DNA from: Psilocybe azurescens
Taxonomy: Eukaryota > Basidiomycota > Agaricomycetes > Agaricales > Agrocybaceae
Length of the DNA: 64,000 nt
Reading direction: 5' to 3'
NCBI GenBank assembly: GCA_023853785.1
Contig: JAJIRX010000507.1
Location: 1 to 64,000 of the forward strand
Position numbers and translations under genes: made by a program. Positions 34,015-46,045 of the stretch are shown here, piece after piece. The notes under the pieces are model-generated. The model saw only the letters and a list, made by a program, of their open reading frames with translations, did no database searches and was not told the DNA's origin. Position 1 is the first letter of the stretch, and each line of letters begins with the position of its first letter.

Positions 34015-37000
34015 CGCTGGGTTTTGAATTTTAATTTGACCGAATCCGTTTCTGCAATTCCACGATTGTCGGGTTCTCTCGTCTTTCGTTTACGGTTTCC
34101 GTCATCTCGATTCTTTCCATTTCTCGCAACACGTCTTCTCTCTTGTCTCTTCTTCTCTGAGTGATTGACGGTCGATCGACAATGACATCGTAGCCTCACC
34201 AGCGAGGGGCCTTGCCCGTCGCTTTTCGCAATCCTGGGATAACTCTCGTCCTTTTTCGAATGAATGGATGGATGCTCAGCGCTCAGCGCTCAGCCTCAGC
34301 CCTCGGCGCTCCTGGGTGACATGGGCCTCTCTGACGAGGCTCAATAGTCAACGGCCTACGTATGCTTTGGGAGCAAAGTGTTGTGGAGCACTCTGAGAAA
34401 GTATCGAGGGAGGTCGGCGGGGATAGGTGTTCTTCATGCCGCCTTGTGGCTTTACGCTACGAGTCCGTTTTTGCGTTTTTCACCACCTTTTGCTTGCGGA
34501 TTGACGTCTTTCTTTGAAGATGCGTTCGTACGTACAATGGTTCCCATTGTCGTATTCGGACCCTTTATCCACTGAGGGTGGATGCTGCATAGTAACAAGA
34601 GAGAGAGGAAAGGGACGCACTACACCTCGATAATCAGTCCTGAAATACAAGGTGGCGTTTCTGAGCTTTGGAGCGCTTGTGGTGGCCAAACAAACTACTT
34701 GTAAAGGGGATCCACCAGAGAAGAAGCGGAGGCAATTGGACAATGCATTGTCCACAACCAACAATGCGGGCGTCTATGGTTAAAGAAAAGAAAAGGAAAG
34801 CAAAAGCAAAAGAAAGGAAAAGTACGAACTGTGTCCGTCTCTTCGCCGCCAGCGTTATAATTTTCGGTAGCCCACCGCCGTTGCCTTCGTAAACTCGGAG
34901 GCGCAAGACAGCACCGACTCAGATGTCCTCGCGCCCTTCCTCCCGCTGGATATCCTGATATCCATCATCGATGTCTACAAGGACAATGACGACATGGAGA
35001 TGCTCAGAACATGGTCCCTCGTCAGCTCCGCCTTCCTCTTCCTCTGCCGCCCGCATCTGTACCGGTCGTTCGACATGCGAAAGCACCAAAATCTAAATGC
35101 AAATCAAGCTGAAGCCTCATCCGCAGGCCGCGCCCTCTTCCTCAAATTCCACCGCCTCATCTCCTCGAACCCGCACCTCACGCCCCTCGTGCGCACCATC
35201 CACATCCTCGAGCCCGGCTCTCCATATCACCTGCACCACCGCGGCAGCGCTGCCGCCTCCTCCGCATTCACATGCGAGGACCCTGCATTCGCACGCCTCC
35301 TGGAGCTCCTGCCCAACATCGAGTGCTTCGGGCTGCACTTCACGGAGCCGGTCTGGTGGCAGGGCCTGAGCCGCCGCTTAGCGGGCGCGATAGGGGCGCT
35401 GTGCGGGCGTGCAAGTTTGAGGGTGTTGTATTTGGAGGGCATCAGGAGGGTGCCGCTAGGCGTGCTGAATGGGTGTGTTGGGTCGGGGTTGAGGGAGCTG
35501 CATGTCCGGGATGTCTTATTCGCTAGTCCGAATCCTGCTGCTGCTGCCGCCGCCTCGTTTATGACTGGCAAGGCGCAGGCCGGGCCCATGTCAAGACATG
35601 ACAGCGAAGGAGGAGAAAGAGATATCCGTTCCCCGGATTCACGTTCCCCGCAGGATCAGGTGGAGAAGCGAGGCCCTATCTACCTCGACAGCGCGTCATT
35701 CGCTTCGTCCCAGATTGACATCTTCACGCTAGCCCCTCCGGTGTTCATGCTCGATATATCACGGCTGCAGGACCTCACTATCGACTTCAACGTGCACACC
35801 CTGAACGCGGTTTGGGATGTCATATCCCGCGCCGAAAAGAGCCTGCGCCGGCTCGGTATCAGCCAGTCGGCGCACGCGCTGGGCCACAGTCTGTTCAGAG
35901 TAACGTCGTTTTTCGAGCGCAGTACGTCTTCAGCTCCCCACCGTCGTCGGCATGTTCCCATAATATAGTTTGGGGTCTCGCTAACCGCGTGCGCGTTTGA
36001 TTTCAGATGTGATAGCACCCCCTTGGGACGTCGACGCCGACATCTCGGCCACCCGCGCCACGCTCCGCCATCTCACGCGTCTCGCGCACCTCTCGATCAC
36101 CATATCGCTGCCGAACACCGGGAAGCACGAGATATGGGAGCGCATAGCGGGGGAGTGGTGTGCGCTTCTGAGAACGGCGCGCGGCGGCGAAGGCCCCTCG
36201 CAGGTCAGCGCGGTGACGGTTGTGGTGGACGTCTCGTATTTGGGGAGAAAGAGCTCGGGATGGTCTTTTGCGGAGCTCTACTGATGATGGGCGTGGTCGT
36301 GTTCAGGTGCAAGGCTCTCGGTCTGGATCTGGATCTGAATCTGAATCTGAGGCCAAGGCGGATGGGAAAGGCAAAGGCAAAGAGAAGGAAGAAGAGAAAG
36401 CGAGGGACCATGCTCCGAACATATTGGCCGGCCTGGACGAGACTCTGGCGGATACGGGACTCTTCCCGGTGCTCTCTGCGGTGACGATTGACGTTAGAGT
36501 CCCAGAAGCGCACACGGTCGCAGGAATACTGGCAGGACGCACCGGAAGCTCCGCCTCAGCGGCGGTGAACACAAATCCAGGCTCGGATTTGGACGCGGAG
36601 CCTAACGCTACGTCGAGTCGCGCCGTGGTCGTGGGTGGTATTCACCGGGATCTGTCCAGTGGTAGACTCGATACCGACGACGTCGACATCGACGCAGACG
36701 CAGACGCAGATATAGACCGACAAGCGACAGTCAGGCCAAACTTGCATTCCCTTAGACTGAGGAGAACGGCGCGGCCGGTTACCATTGAAGACATCAAGAT
36801 GTCGGTTAACCGAATGATGGATCGGACGGGGAGGCGTCTTCGCGAGAGGGCAGGAGCAGGAGCAGGAGCACCGTCGAGTTTGGGTTCTAGGGCTGGTTGT
36901 TTCGTGGTTCTGGTTGGTGTGGGCACACATTGAAAGTAAGCACTATACTATGAGTAAACGTTGTCCCATCTTGTTTTCTCTTTCTCAATTGTAGTGAACC

Positions 37001-37493
37001 TCTCAACATTACAAGGTGTCGTGTTTGGAATGGAAGTGTGGCCCCACAGGAAGATATCAACGCTTTAGCCATAGTACTTCGACTCTGTATAAAATAAGGA
37101 GAATAAAGGGCTGTCATTGACTGCGGTGAGGAGATCATGGGAAGAAAATACCAACGAAAGGGTGATTTGACGAGATTTCGTCCTCTGCTTCTGAAATAAC
37201 TACCTGTAAACTGGTTCAGTTTGTGGAGTAGTTGTTTTCAAATAACGAAAATACCTGTAGTAACTGTTTGCCTTGAAAATTGGAGATAATATTTTGCTCG
37301 GCGATAGCCTTGAGAGCCGGTAGAAGTCCAAGTTCATCTCGATGATACCCCACTGCCAAACCTCTCTAACGCTTGCAGTTATCTGGTGGGCGCCAGAATA
37401 TCCTACGTCGCGACTGCGGCATATATTTAGACAAGAGAATTCTTGGAAATGCTCTAAACTGACGGAGGTGGAAACTGTCCAAAGCTGCGATTT
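34015..37493 (+). repeat. Segmental duplication, copy A (F-box gene and flanks)
   Basis: This 3.5-kb block matches 50335-53273 from the 5' flank (gggttttgaattttaatttga) through the gene and its 3' flank to ccaaagctgcgattt. Copy A is longer. Copy B lacks several stretches and carries more disabling changes. Confidence 0.85.
34923..36936 (+). CDS. F-box-like protein with LRR-type C-terminus (copy A)
   Basis: Probable substrate receptor of an SCF ubiquitin ligase, as for the large F-box families of Agaricomycetes. The F-box reads PLDILISIIDVYKDNDD followed by MLRTWSLVSSAFLFLCRPHLY. A long leucine-rich, HEAT/LRR-like region follows (LLELLPNIECFGLHF, LQDLTIDFNVHTLNAVWDVI), one intron (35922-36006, joining ERN to VIAPPWD), then LRHLTRLAHLSIT. 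The end is acidic and Ser-rich (GSGSESESEAKAD) and contains LAGLDETLADTGLFPVLSAVTIDV. The frame breaks twice: one base is missing after the ATG (near 34935, compared with copy B), and another shift lies near 36240. Without the first, translation would have to begin at 34994, losing half the F-box. Confidence 0.72.
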
Positions 37494-37539
37494 GCATCAG
37501 GGATTCGTGGAAAATCATATACCAGTTACAACCATCGTA

Positions 37540-38260
37540 AGATAGGGAGCGTCAGGAACCAGCACCCTTAGGTAAGCAAGAAATGACTCTCGACGGCGAC
37601 CTCAACTGCTTCCACAACAACAATCTTAATGCATTTTTGGCATGGTAGAATAATGTAGTATATATTAAAGAACAACTTTATGGAAAGAACTTTTATCAAA
37701 ATGAGATACATGTCCCAAATTTCCACCTGAAAAATTTTAACCAAAACGCTCCAAAAGTTTTAAAACATGCAGAGAAATAGCAGACGGAGAAAATTCGAAA
37801 TGCAACCCAGATATTTTGCCGATTATATAATACATACACGTGACCTATAGCTTAAGGTAGTCATGACAAAAAACCAAAAAAGCCATAAAACGGCCATAAA
37901 GCAACCCTGAAACACTTTTGACCATGTCAAATCCACTTCTACACATGCAGATTAACTATCTAATGGTATACAGGCACACTTACATTTGTTTGTAGATCTT
38001 CTAATAACATAACCAAATAAACACCAATTATTAGAGAGTTGGATGAGTAGATATCACACCTTTCTGCAAAGTACCTCTGCACATTTGAAGAAGAAATTGC
38101 ATGGAGGGTCTGATAAAGAGGTGGTATAACAATATTAATGCACATTTATCCAAAATTATGAAGACAAAAACTTTTGAATTTTTCAAAAGTGGGATTTTGC
38201 CAGGCTTGGCGCTTACTAAGCTGATTACATAAAGGTGCTGGTTCCTAATGCTCCCTATCT
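37540..38260. mobile_element. 721-bp TIR element with TA target duplication (MITE-like)
   Basis: Inverted ends start AGATAGGGAGC on both sides and stay similar for about 36 bp (AGGAACCAGCACC shared, two mismatches in the first 27). They are flanked by TA at 37538-37539 and 38261-38262. A TA duplication is the signature of Tc1/mariner-type transposition. The interior is AT-rich and has no transposase, so it would depend on an enzyme supplied elsewhere. Confidence 0.8.
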
Positions 38261-38262
38261 TA

Positions 38263-38601
38263 TCCTCGTGACAATCTGACATCGCCATATAATGTCATAT
38301 AAGGTCTGCAGAATAATTACACCTGATTACAAATCTTGATCCTGCGGCTACCACATCACGTTGCGCTGCAATCATTGCAGATACCTTACCGTACTTTATA
38401 ATCTCATTGGAATCTTATGGTACGTTACATTGTGCATATAATGGTGATATCAATATTATACTAACCTATATTACTTGATAACGTGGACAGCATTATCACA
38501 ATGTAGTTGTCCAAATTGTGCCGATGCCGCCTCGATCGTATCCGCTGTCCTAGAATTTTGTCAGCTGCAGCCTGCCAGCTCTTCTTTGCAACCAACGTCT
38601 A
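38263..38601. other. AT-rich spacer, possible left end of a Plavaka-type element
   Basis: No gene. The word catataatg followed by tataagg (38286-38304) recurs in inverted form at 49129-49145, on the far side of the Plavaka/DUF6698 block, and might mark element ends. The similarity is short (about 16 of 20 bases). Confidence 0.3.
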
Positions 38602-39414
38602 ATGCCTAAAATAACTGGCTCTCCTGCCAGTAGTCATTCTAGCAGTAATTCTCCGTCTAAGCACCAGGCTGCTTCTGGGTCTCATGCTTCTTCAAACCCT
38701 CAAACCCCATTGCCCGGCCAAATCCCCAGCCATCCCATGTCAAAACATAAACTGACAGCCTTCAAAGCGAGTTACGGCTAGTGCATCCAAAAGAAACAAG
38801 GCAAGGGATTATCGAATGCATGCCAAACCCTCGTGCGGAGTTGAGATTGTCTCCAGAGAGTATCTCTGAGTCCGAGCCAGAGGTTCTGTCTGAACACCGT
38901 GCAAAGCGCAAGAGTGCAATCCGGCTGTGAAGAGGCTCTTGAAGTGTGCGTGCCTCACATTCTTGCATTACAATCTATGCTGACCAATCCACAGTATGTT
39001 CACTCCTGGAGGTATGAACGTTAGATTTCTCATCATAAAATACTGATGGCTGATTGCCTACCTATTCCGCGGCAGCTGTTGGTTCATTTTCAGACGATAC
39101 CTATGTCAGTTGATTGCAGGAACACTTTGACAGGGCCAGCGGCCATGAAAGGATTCATGGACCTGGCAGAGGCTGCCCTCGGCGAGCTCAATGAGGCTGA
39201 TGTTCGCGATAACGCTCTGAAGACCAAAATGTCCAGTAAAGATCTTGAAATTACTGGGCTGAAGGCCTGGATGGCATTACTGGAGAAGATGCAGGCTGAG
39301 CATGGAAAGGAGTTTGACAAGAAGGTGGCTGAGGTTGTAGAAATAACGAACAAATTTGATTCACTGAAAAAGCTGTTGGATGATATTACAATGAAGCTTA
39401 CACAGGGAGCATAA
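38602..39414 (+). pseudogene. Ser-rich / coiled-coil ORF, convergent with the Plavaka gene
   Basis: Begins MPKITGSPASSHSSSNSPSK, a Ser/Pro-rich disordered start. After a frame change it reads KRNKARDYRMHAK and SPESISESEPEVLSEHRAKRK. The C-terminal exon (about 39120-39414) is a strong coiled coil: FMDLAEAALGELNEADVRDN to LKKLLDDITMKLTQGA. Introns around 38945 and 39015-39119 are plausible. Its stop is 214 bp from the stop of the minus-strand Plavaka gene, so the two are convergent and may belong to one element. Function not recognised. Confidence 0.45.
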
Positions 39415-39627
39415 AAGTAGTACATAATATAAGCGAGTTAACTTAGTCTTATAAATTGTCATATCCATTGTCGTTGTCGCTGAAGTCATCTTCTGAATAA
39501 GGTTCATGTTCAGATTCTGAATTGCTGTTATCAGATTACGTTGTCGTTGTCATTGTATTGGCCTTGTAGCCAAATGTCTTCATCTTCATTGGGAAGGCCT
39601 TCCTCACGTACTGTTTCTACATTTTCT

Positions 39628-42600
39628 TCAAAGCACCTGCTTGCCTGAGCTATCCTTGTGTCCGATGCCTACACCAAGGTGACGTGCAAGCATATCACGG
39701 TCCACAAATCTAAGAAAAATCAGAAACTTAAGCATATAAACTGGTTTAAAATATCTCACATTCCCACATAATAATTAGCCCAGTCATCTGTACTTTGTTC
39801 ACGTCCGAGGCTTCAGTAGGGCCGATTGTACTTAAGAGCATATTGGTTCGGCCATCCACAAAGGCAGGCAAGAGGTGACATCCACGAATCACAATGGAGG
39901 GATCAAGAAAACCAAAGGCAAATTCATCGGCCTCTGGAACAAATCCTATCTTTGGTAGCCGTGCTCGTTTGCGACCAAACTGATAGCCTGGTTCAACACC
40001 CAGCCAGCGTACCCACAAAAACTCCATTTGCTGCCTGTTAAAATTGCGGGATCTGTGCCCTGTATGCTGAACTTTGACATGAAAGATACCCATCACTGAT
40101 GCATACCAGAATGGGTGGGCACCTGATTCACTTTCAGGTGAAAGAACCATGACAAAAGGATGGTTATGAGGGTTGATTGTGTCATACGCTCGCCGCATGT
40201 CATATGTTGTGTAGTTCACACGAACAGTGTTGACTCTGTACATTGTGTTGTTGATGATTTGAAGGTCATTGCGGTCATTGTTGGTGAACATGTCATCCGT
40301 GTCGTCGCCATCAAACTCAAAGCCCAGCAAGTGGCCCAAGAGATGATTCTTCAGATTGCAAAAGAAATTCTAAGGATAAAATCATTGGTTAATACACAAT
40401 GATTGTTTAAAGAAAGCACACCTTTTGGCAGGGTCATATTGTCTTTGTACAAAAGAAAATATAGATACAGGCTGGTTTCGGGACTTGGAGATATAATGAG
40501 TGAGGTGGGTCAGTGCTTCTTTGTTGGCCTCTAATTTTTCAGCATCAGTTTGTGTTTGATATGAGTCTTGACCACGTAATGCTGTCATACGGCTATATAT
40601 ATAGAGCGATCTGTTTGTTGGCATCCTTTTTATTTGTCAACTTGTAGAGTGCTTTGATTAGACGGTGGGCCAGTTCACCCTGTCAGACATATATGAACAT
40701 ATTATATATTCTAACGTTGAAAAGCACTTACAAGCTGTGTTGAATATGAATCTGTGGTCCCAAATAGCCGGATGTGCTGCACATAGTCACCTAGAAAGTG
40801 GAACTTTACCGTAAATAAATTGAATTTCTTGGGTTTTCATCCTGATTTCAGCTGGGCTGATTGTTGTCCTGATTGCCCTATCGATCCTGGCATTGATGAC
40901 ATTTCATTTGCATGAGTGGGACCAGGATCATTTGGAGTTGTTGAATCTGGTGCAAAAGCAGTGGACTCGGATAGGGCATTGGCTTGTGCCTGTCGACGAG
41001 TCTCACACCAGTTTCGTGCTTCAACTTCACGGGGCAGCTCTTGGGTATCAAACTGGTCACAAGTGAGGTGACGGAATTCACACATCAATTTTCCAAACTC
41101 CACTGTAAGTTCTTCAAGCAGTTCCAAAGTACCCTCGGTATGAATGCAGCATCTTAGCTAGACCATGCCACTCAGATGTTCGGTACAGTAACTTCATAAG
41201 ACGGTGGTTATGCTCTCCTGGAAGTAAACCTTCAAACACAGGAATAGCACACTATACAGAGCAATCAACAGAGCAACTAATAGTATACAAATCATATTCA
41301 TTACCTGAAGAAGATCCTCAAAATCATGACCAGCTAGCTTTTTCATCTCTGAGGAGTTTTGTGAGAAGTTGCGAATGGTGCCATCTCCAAACGTTGAGAT
41401 CTGTCAGTATCTGTAATAGTTTAAGTTAGACCATATCTATATCGGCCATGAGATCTGTCATTTACCGTTTGTCAAGTTCGCCAACAAACTCATCAGAACC
41501 ACGACCAGCTGCATATAACAGACGGATGAGATGTGTGAAGAGGTTTTCCAGGTTCCTAATTCAAATTCATGCAGTAGGTCGACCACCAACATGTTTGAAG
41601 GATTAAAGTCTGGGCCAAGTCGTTCCACAAATGCATTCTGACATGTAATCAATAAATCATGGCTTAGAACTGACTCTGGAGACACTTACTTGTGTCGGTA
41701 CGCCTGAAAAATCCTTCAGCAGATCTTCTACAGCTTTGCCTTTTATTGGATGCCCCAAGTGGTATATAGCCCTGCGAGCTGTTTCTACTTGTTCGGCCAT
41801 GAACTTTCGAGCTCGATTAAGCCTGATTGCTATGTCACGTCGAAGGCCTAGCTGGTCAAGCTGTGATTTAGGAACAAGACATCCAGGGCATGGGCACAGT
41901 CCCTTATCACGCATAGTAGCCAATAAGACCCTGTAAAAATGTATGTTAATTGCTGGACGATATATGGAAGTCATAAAACCCTACTTCTCCGGATAATCCG
42001 CCAGTAGGTGAAGAATCGAGGTAGATTCTCCGTTCAATGCCATCAATGCACTTTATAACAATGCCATACTTATATGCATGAATAAATTTGTCGTCCAATA
42101 TGAGTTTCCATACAGCATGAATTAATTCTCTGCGACAGTGTGTCAGTATGTCGCGCTTTTGTTGTTTCCACTTTGCATGATGCTCAGAGGCAAAGTCTCG
42201 GAATGAGGCGGGCAGCTTACAATGGATAATCAATAACTAATCACCAATTGACACCTGATCACATACTGAAGGAATGTAGGCCAGATGGTGAAGAGCACCT
42301 GAGCTGGGCTGCGCATGAATGTATTTTGAATAATTTCCAAACATCACATAAATCGGCCATGCTGTTGCTGTGCCAAAGCTTCGTAAAGTGAGTTGCATCA
42401 GAGCTTGGCTGAAGCACCGCAACAACCTTCTCCCGTGTGCAACCAAGGTCATCAGGTGGGAGCAAGCCATGCCTCTGAATCTCCTCATGTTCCTTGACAA
42501 ATGCTTCAGAACTGTAGACCTCCCAGAATATTCTTTCTTCAGCATTTGTGATTGGTGAGTGGTGCTTGAGTATGAAAGGTGAATAATGGTAGTGGTGAGC

Positions 42601-43612
42601 TAATGGACCAGTGAACGCCTCCACAATTACAGATGTAAGTGAAACGGTGTAAAAGGCCATGAACAGTAAATGGCTTCGGAGGTTGATGTGGAACTCCGGA
42701 TGGAAGCAATATGTCGACTGTGCTCTCCTGAAATTGGCTGCGCAGAGACGATTGGGCTAGTGCTTGGTCAAGTTGGGCACTCTCTCTTTGAATATCGAAG
42801 CCTATGAGATCCTGGACATTGAAGTCTTTGGTGAGCAAAACAGTTCGGATAAGTTCATTGATTTGTTCATAGGATTTTACTGTTTGTCCATTGTTCGCCC
42901 ACTTGAAAAGACCAAGTGCTGCAGGTGCCAGACCGTGTATGTGTGAAGTGACCACATCCAGAATCTCAGTAATCGGTTTGAGGGTATTGAAAGAGGTTGG
43001 TTTGTCTGCTAGATCTTCAAGAGATAGTGCAGAGTCAGGGTCTCGGTTTGGCCGCCGAGGATAGTGTCTCCATACCCCAAATACATTGGCCAAGGAGTCA
43101 AAACAATCGAGGACATGTAGTATGACACGACGAACAGCGGGTGGCTTGATGGATTCTGCCAGTGGTAATGGGGAGGCGGTTCAGGGAGGGTGTCTCTGAA
43201 ACAGCGGGAAGCCTGTACTCGCGATGAGGGCGTCCAGATGTTGTAACTGGCAGCGGTGTAGGGGTCGAATCTACCTCCATTTCAATTGGGAGGTTGAGAA
43301 GTGAAGGATTATCAGCTGCGGCATCAGACTGACAATGCTGCCTGGCCTTCAGCATAGTTGAGTATCGAAAAATTAGATCAGGCAGCCAACACTACTCACC
43401 TCTATCCTTTCTTTCCTGCCTGGACTTCTAGTTGACAGCGTAGTAGTCCCCAATTCCTTCCAGAGTACTTGGGCCCTCCTTCGCGTCTCAAGTAGGTGGG
43501 CACACTTGTTCATGTGGGCCGACAGACCGCTGTTACGTGCAAAGGCCCTGGAGCATTGACGCACGGGACATTGAAATCCAGTCATGATCGGTTGACTGGC
43601 AGGCAAGACCAA
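39628..43612 (-). pseudogene. Plavaka-type transposase (CACTA-like DNA transposon), frameshifted
   Basis: Cut-and-paste transposase of a family common in basidiomycetes. The N-terminus (43612 down) has one C2H2 finger, CPVRQCSRAFARNSGLSAHMNKCAH. Further blocks are FDSLANVFGVWRHYPRRP (43090), FVKEHEEIQRHGLLPPDDLG, WPIYVMFGNYSKYIHAQPSS, ILTHCRRELIHAVWKLILDD, then LATMRDKGLCPCPGCLVPKS, the Cys cluster, and LLHEFELGTWK, the acidic core motif. The C-terminal part has YRVNTVRVNYTTYDMRRAYD, QMEFLWVRWLG and, after a last intron, FVDRDMLARHLGVGIGHKD ending at 39628. Frames change at least near 43180, 42650, 42250 and 41980, so this copy is probably inactive. The family is named from memory of conserved blocks, not a search. 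Confidence 0.82.
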
Positions 43613-44100
43613 GGGAAACAGCGGCGTAGATTGAGGAGACGATACAATGTGAGCCTGAACTTAATAAAGTAGTACTGGACGCGGTCGCCTCAGGTCTGAG
43701 TGAGTTCACGCGATCACATTGTTTGAACGATAATCGGAGACGGTGTTTTGTTTTTGCTCTTGCTCTTGCTCTCATCTTGGGGCCTACGGACATGCGCTCA
43801 ATCCACAAGACTCTACCTCTGCTCTCGTCGGGTCTGCATTTGAGCGCGGGATGATGCCTGACACCACCGATCATTTGGACAAAATGCGCCATTTGACCAA
43901 CAAGGATCACCAGCTGGTTCTGTTTGTAACATGGAGGTTTGTTTTTGTTTTTGTTTTGGATGTTCTTATGTATATTATCTGAGAACTAATCTATTCCGTC
44001 TTTTCTACTTTTCAGAACTTCGATCCTCTCCACATCCATACCAGTGATTTGATCGTCGTTGCGCTACCATTGTCTCCAATACCATCTAATACCAGCGCCA
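43613..44100. other. Upstream region of the Plavaka gene
   Basis: About 490 bp with no supported gene. A repetitive gtttttgtttttg stretch and ctcttgctcttgctc run are simple repeats. It merges into the tandem array at 44101. Confidence 0.4.
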
Positions 44101-44530
44101 GCTAACGGCCACTCGACACCTGCGGGCAAATCGAACATGATCACAGCCCCTTGTAGCTGAACACAATGTCAACGTTCACCTCTATTGCCCAACATCCCTT
44201 ATGCCCTTCCTCTCGTCTCCAATATCATCCAAAATGTGCCAGCTAACGGCCGCTCGACACCTGCGGGCAAATCGAACACGATCGCAGCTCCTTGTAGCTG
44301 AACACAATGTCCACGTTCACCTCTATTGCCCAACATCCCTTACGCCCTTCCTCTCATCTCCATACCATCTAATACCGCCAGCTAACGGCTGCTCATGACC
44401 TGCGGGCAAATCGAACACGATCACAGCTCCTTGTAGCCGAAGACAGCGTCAACGTTCACCGATATTGCCCAACATCCCTTACGCCTGTCCTCTCGTCTCC
44501 AATACCATCCAAAACATGCCAAAAAACGGC
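44101..44530. repeat. About 141-bp tandem repeat, three copies plus a partial
   Basis: The unit contains gctaacggc, cctgcgggcaaatcgaaca and ttgcccaacatcccttacgcc. It restarts at 44101, 44242 and 44381 (periods 141 and 139) and partially near 44524 (aaacggccgctgggcc). Copies differ by scattered substitutions. No frame stays open through all copies, so it is non-coding. Confidence 0.85.
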
Positions 44531-44684
44531 CGCTGGGCCAAACAGAACGAGAATGCCCATGCGCCATCATCCACTTCCGCTATTGCTGCCGCTGCAAAAA
44601 CTGGCAGAGCGCACGAAGTGCAGGTCAGAGCTCTGCACTGGCGGGCACCCAGGACGCTCGCCAGTATTTCAAGAACACGAACTG

Positions 44685-45235
44685 GACCCGTTTTTGGCAA
44701 CAGAGGTGGGCACTTCTTTCTTTCATGTATATAATATCAGCCTACTTTAACTTCTTTCATGGTTTTCAGACCAGTTCACCGGCCTCGGTATTTTCCTAGA
44801 CACGTATGTCATATCCTGACCTTGTCTATGCACAACCATGACAATTGAACAGATCGCCAACTCGTAACACTCATATTCCTTCCCGCCCGATCGTAGGCAT
44901 CAGCGGCGACGGACAGGCAAAGTACAATTTCGGCAATGACGGTGACAGCCAGGCTAGGGGGCTTGCTCTGTACGCACTTTCTTCCATAATTCTTTGTGCC
45001 AACAATTCCTCACAAATGCTACTTCTCAGGCCAACTTCCGAAGGACAAACGTTGCCACCAAGCTGAAGGTCACATACGTGAAAGACCAAATCTCCATTCT
45101 CACTTCGCCAGCCCCTAGATGGTCTTTGGAATGTATAGTGAGTGCGGTGATATCGTCTACGTTACCACGTTCGCCAAATATGCCATCACATCACATACTG
45201 ACCACCCTCAATCACCTAGGGAGGATCTCACGAAA
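44685..45235 (+). pseudogene. Fragment of an L-type lectin (ERGIC-53 / VIP36 / Emp47-like)
   Basis: Resembles the luminal carbohydrate-recognition domain of cargo receptors that cycle between ER and Golgi. Readable pieces are TGPVFGNR, then (exon 44770-44803) DQFTGLGIFLDT, then IVGISGDGQAKYNFGNDGDSQ, then ANFRRTNVATKLKVTYVKDQ with WSLEC, and finally DIVYVTTFAKYAI before a stop. In full-length relatives, FGN.D.F.GLG.F.DTY leads through a Cys-containing loop to SDNHDIVSV. Here the strand between WSLEC and DIVYV is missing, and the N-terminal beta-sandwich and the membrane anchor are absent. It lies inside the mobile block, so it may be a captured host fragment. Confidence 0.6.
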
Positions 45236-45619
45236 TAGTCAGCTCTTGTTATGACAAAGGTCAAGGTCCAGTAAGCAATAAGTTATTCAATTTCCTACGT
45301 AGTATTGATTCCGCACAATTTCATGCCATCCCTGTCTGCTATCGCCTTTCAAGTCCAACATTCATCGTCGACCCGGGCCTAGTGCAAAGACCCACGGCCT
45401 TGAGCAAGAGCCACCAGAAGACGATGCTTTTGGTGCATCTTGTTCAAGGTTCCCTCAAAACTGCGATCTCAGTAGCCAGACGTTGAGCTTTCAACGCTGC
45501 TCTTGCCGACGTAATTGTACTCAGCCTGTGAGTGGGAAACAATGGCGCGGAGGCTATTAGAAGGTGGTATAGAGGATCGGTCAGTTAGTACGTCTATTCT
45601 GCATCAACGAGATGAGTGT
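45236..45619. other. No gene recognised
   Basis: About 380 bp between the lectin fragment and the acidic ORF. Short broken frames only. Confidence 0.4.
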
Positions 45620-46045
45620 TTACAAACCTTCTGGGTTATCTGCCGGGGTTGACACCCAATTTACAGATATATTCCCTGTTTTTGATTCTTTGCCAATCTC
45701 GCTGCCTGGGCTAGCTTGACCAGGGCTTGTGCTGTATTCAATAAAGCCCAGGCTTTGTGTGATGTCCATCCACTCATGCACATGCCACCTGTACTGCAAG
45801 AATCTTTCATCGCATCTTGGAAGATGGGGGTTTTCGATGGGGCCATAGACTGCCTCAGGTACGTAGTTGTCCACCCTTTCATCATGGTATGATTCATCTG
45901 GTATATTCATGCATTCATCTTGACTTTCTGTATAGTCAAGCATGCCATTGTTTTCGGTCTCGGTCTCGCTTTCGGTCTCACTCTCGGTCTCACTTTCGGT
46001 CTCGGTCTCATTTTCAATAGGACGGGGGAGGCCATTGTAGCTATA
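45620..46045 (-). CDS. Hypothetical acidic protein with Glu-Thr/Ser repeats
   Basis: From about 46045 the minus strand reads LPRPIENETETESETESETE, an acidic tract from a gagaccgagaccgaaagt-type repeat. It continues in the same frame with MLDYTESQDECMNIPDES, PHLPRCDERFLQYRWHVHEW and SVNWVSTPADNPEGL, ending at 45620. The upstream frame (46182-45907, MNTVYKILTENDIPMNEE) could be a preceding exon, as an AG acceptor precedes LPRP. The family is not recognised. Its position in the block suggests an element-encoded or captured protein. Confidence 0.4.
   Translation of the reverse strand, partial: YSYNGLPRPIENETETESETESETESETETENNGMLDYTESQDECMNIPDESYHDERVDNYVPEAVYGPIENPHLPRCDERFLQYRWHVHEWMDITQSLGFIEYSTSPGQASPGSEIGKESKTGNISVNWVSTPADNPEGL

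Noticed and set aside
44101..44530. CRISPR array
   Set aside because: Units are 141 bp and contiguous with no unique spacers, in a fungal genome.
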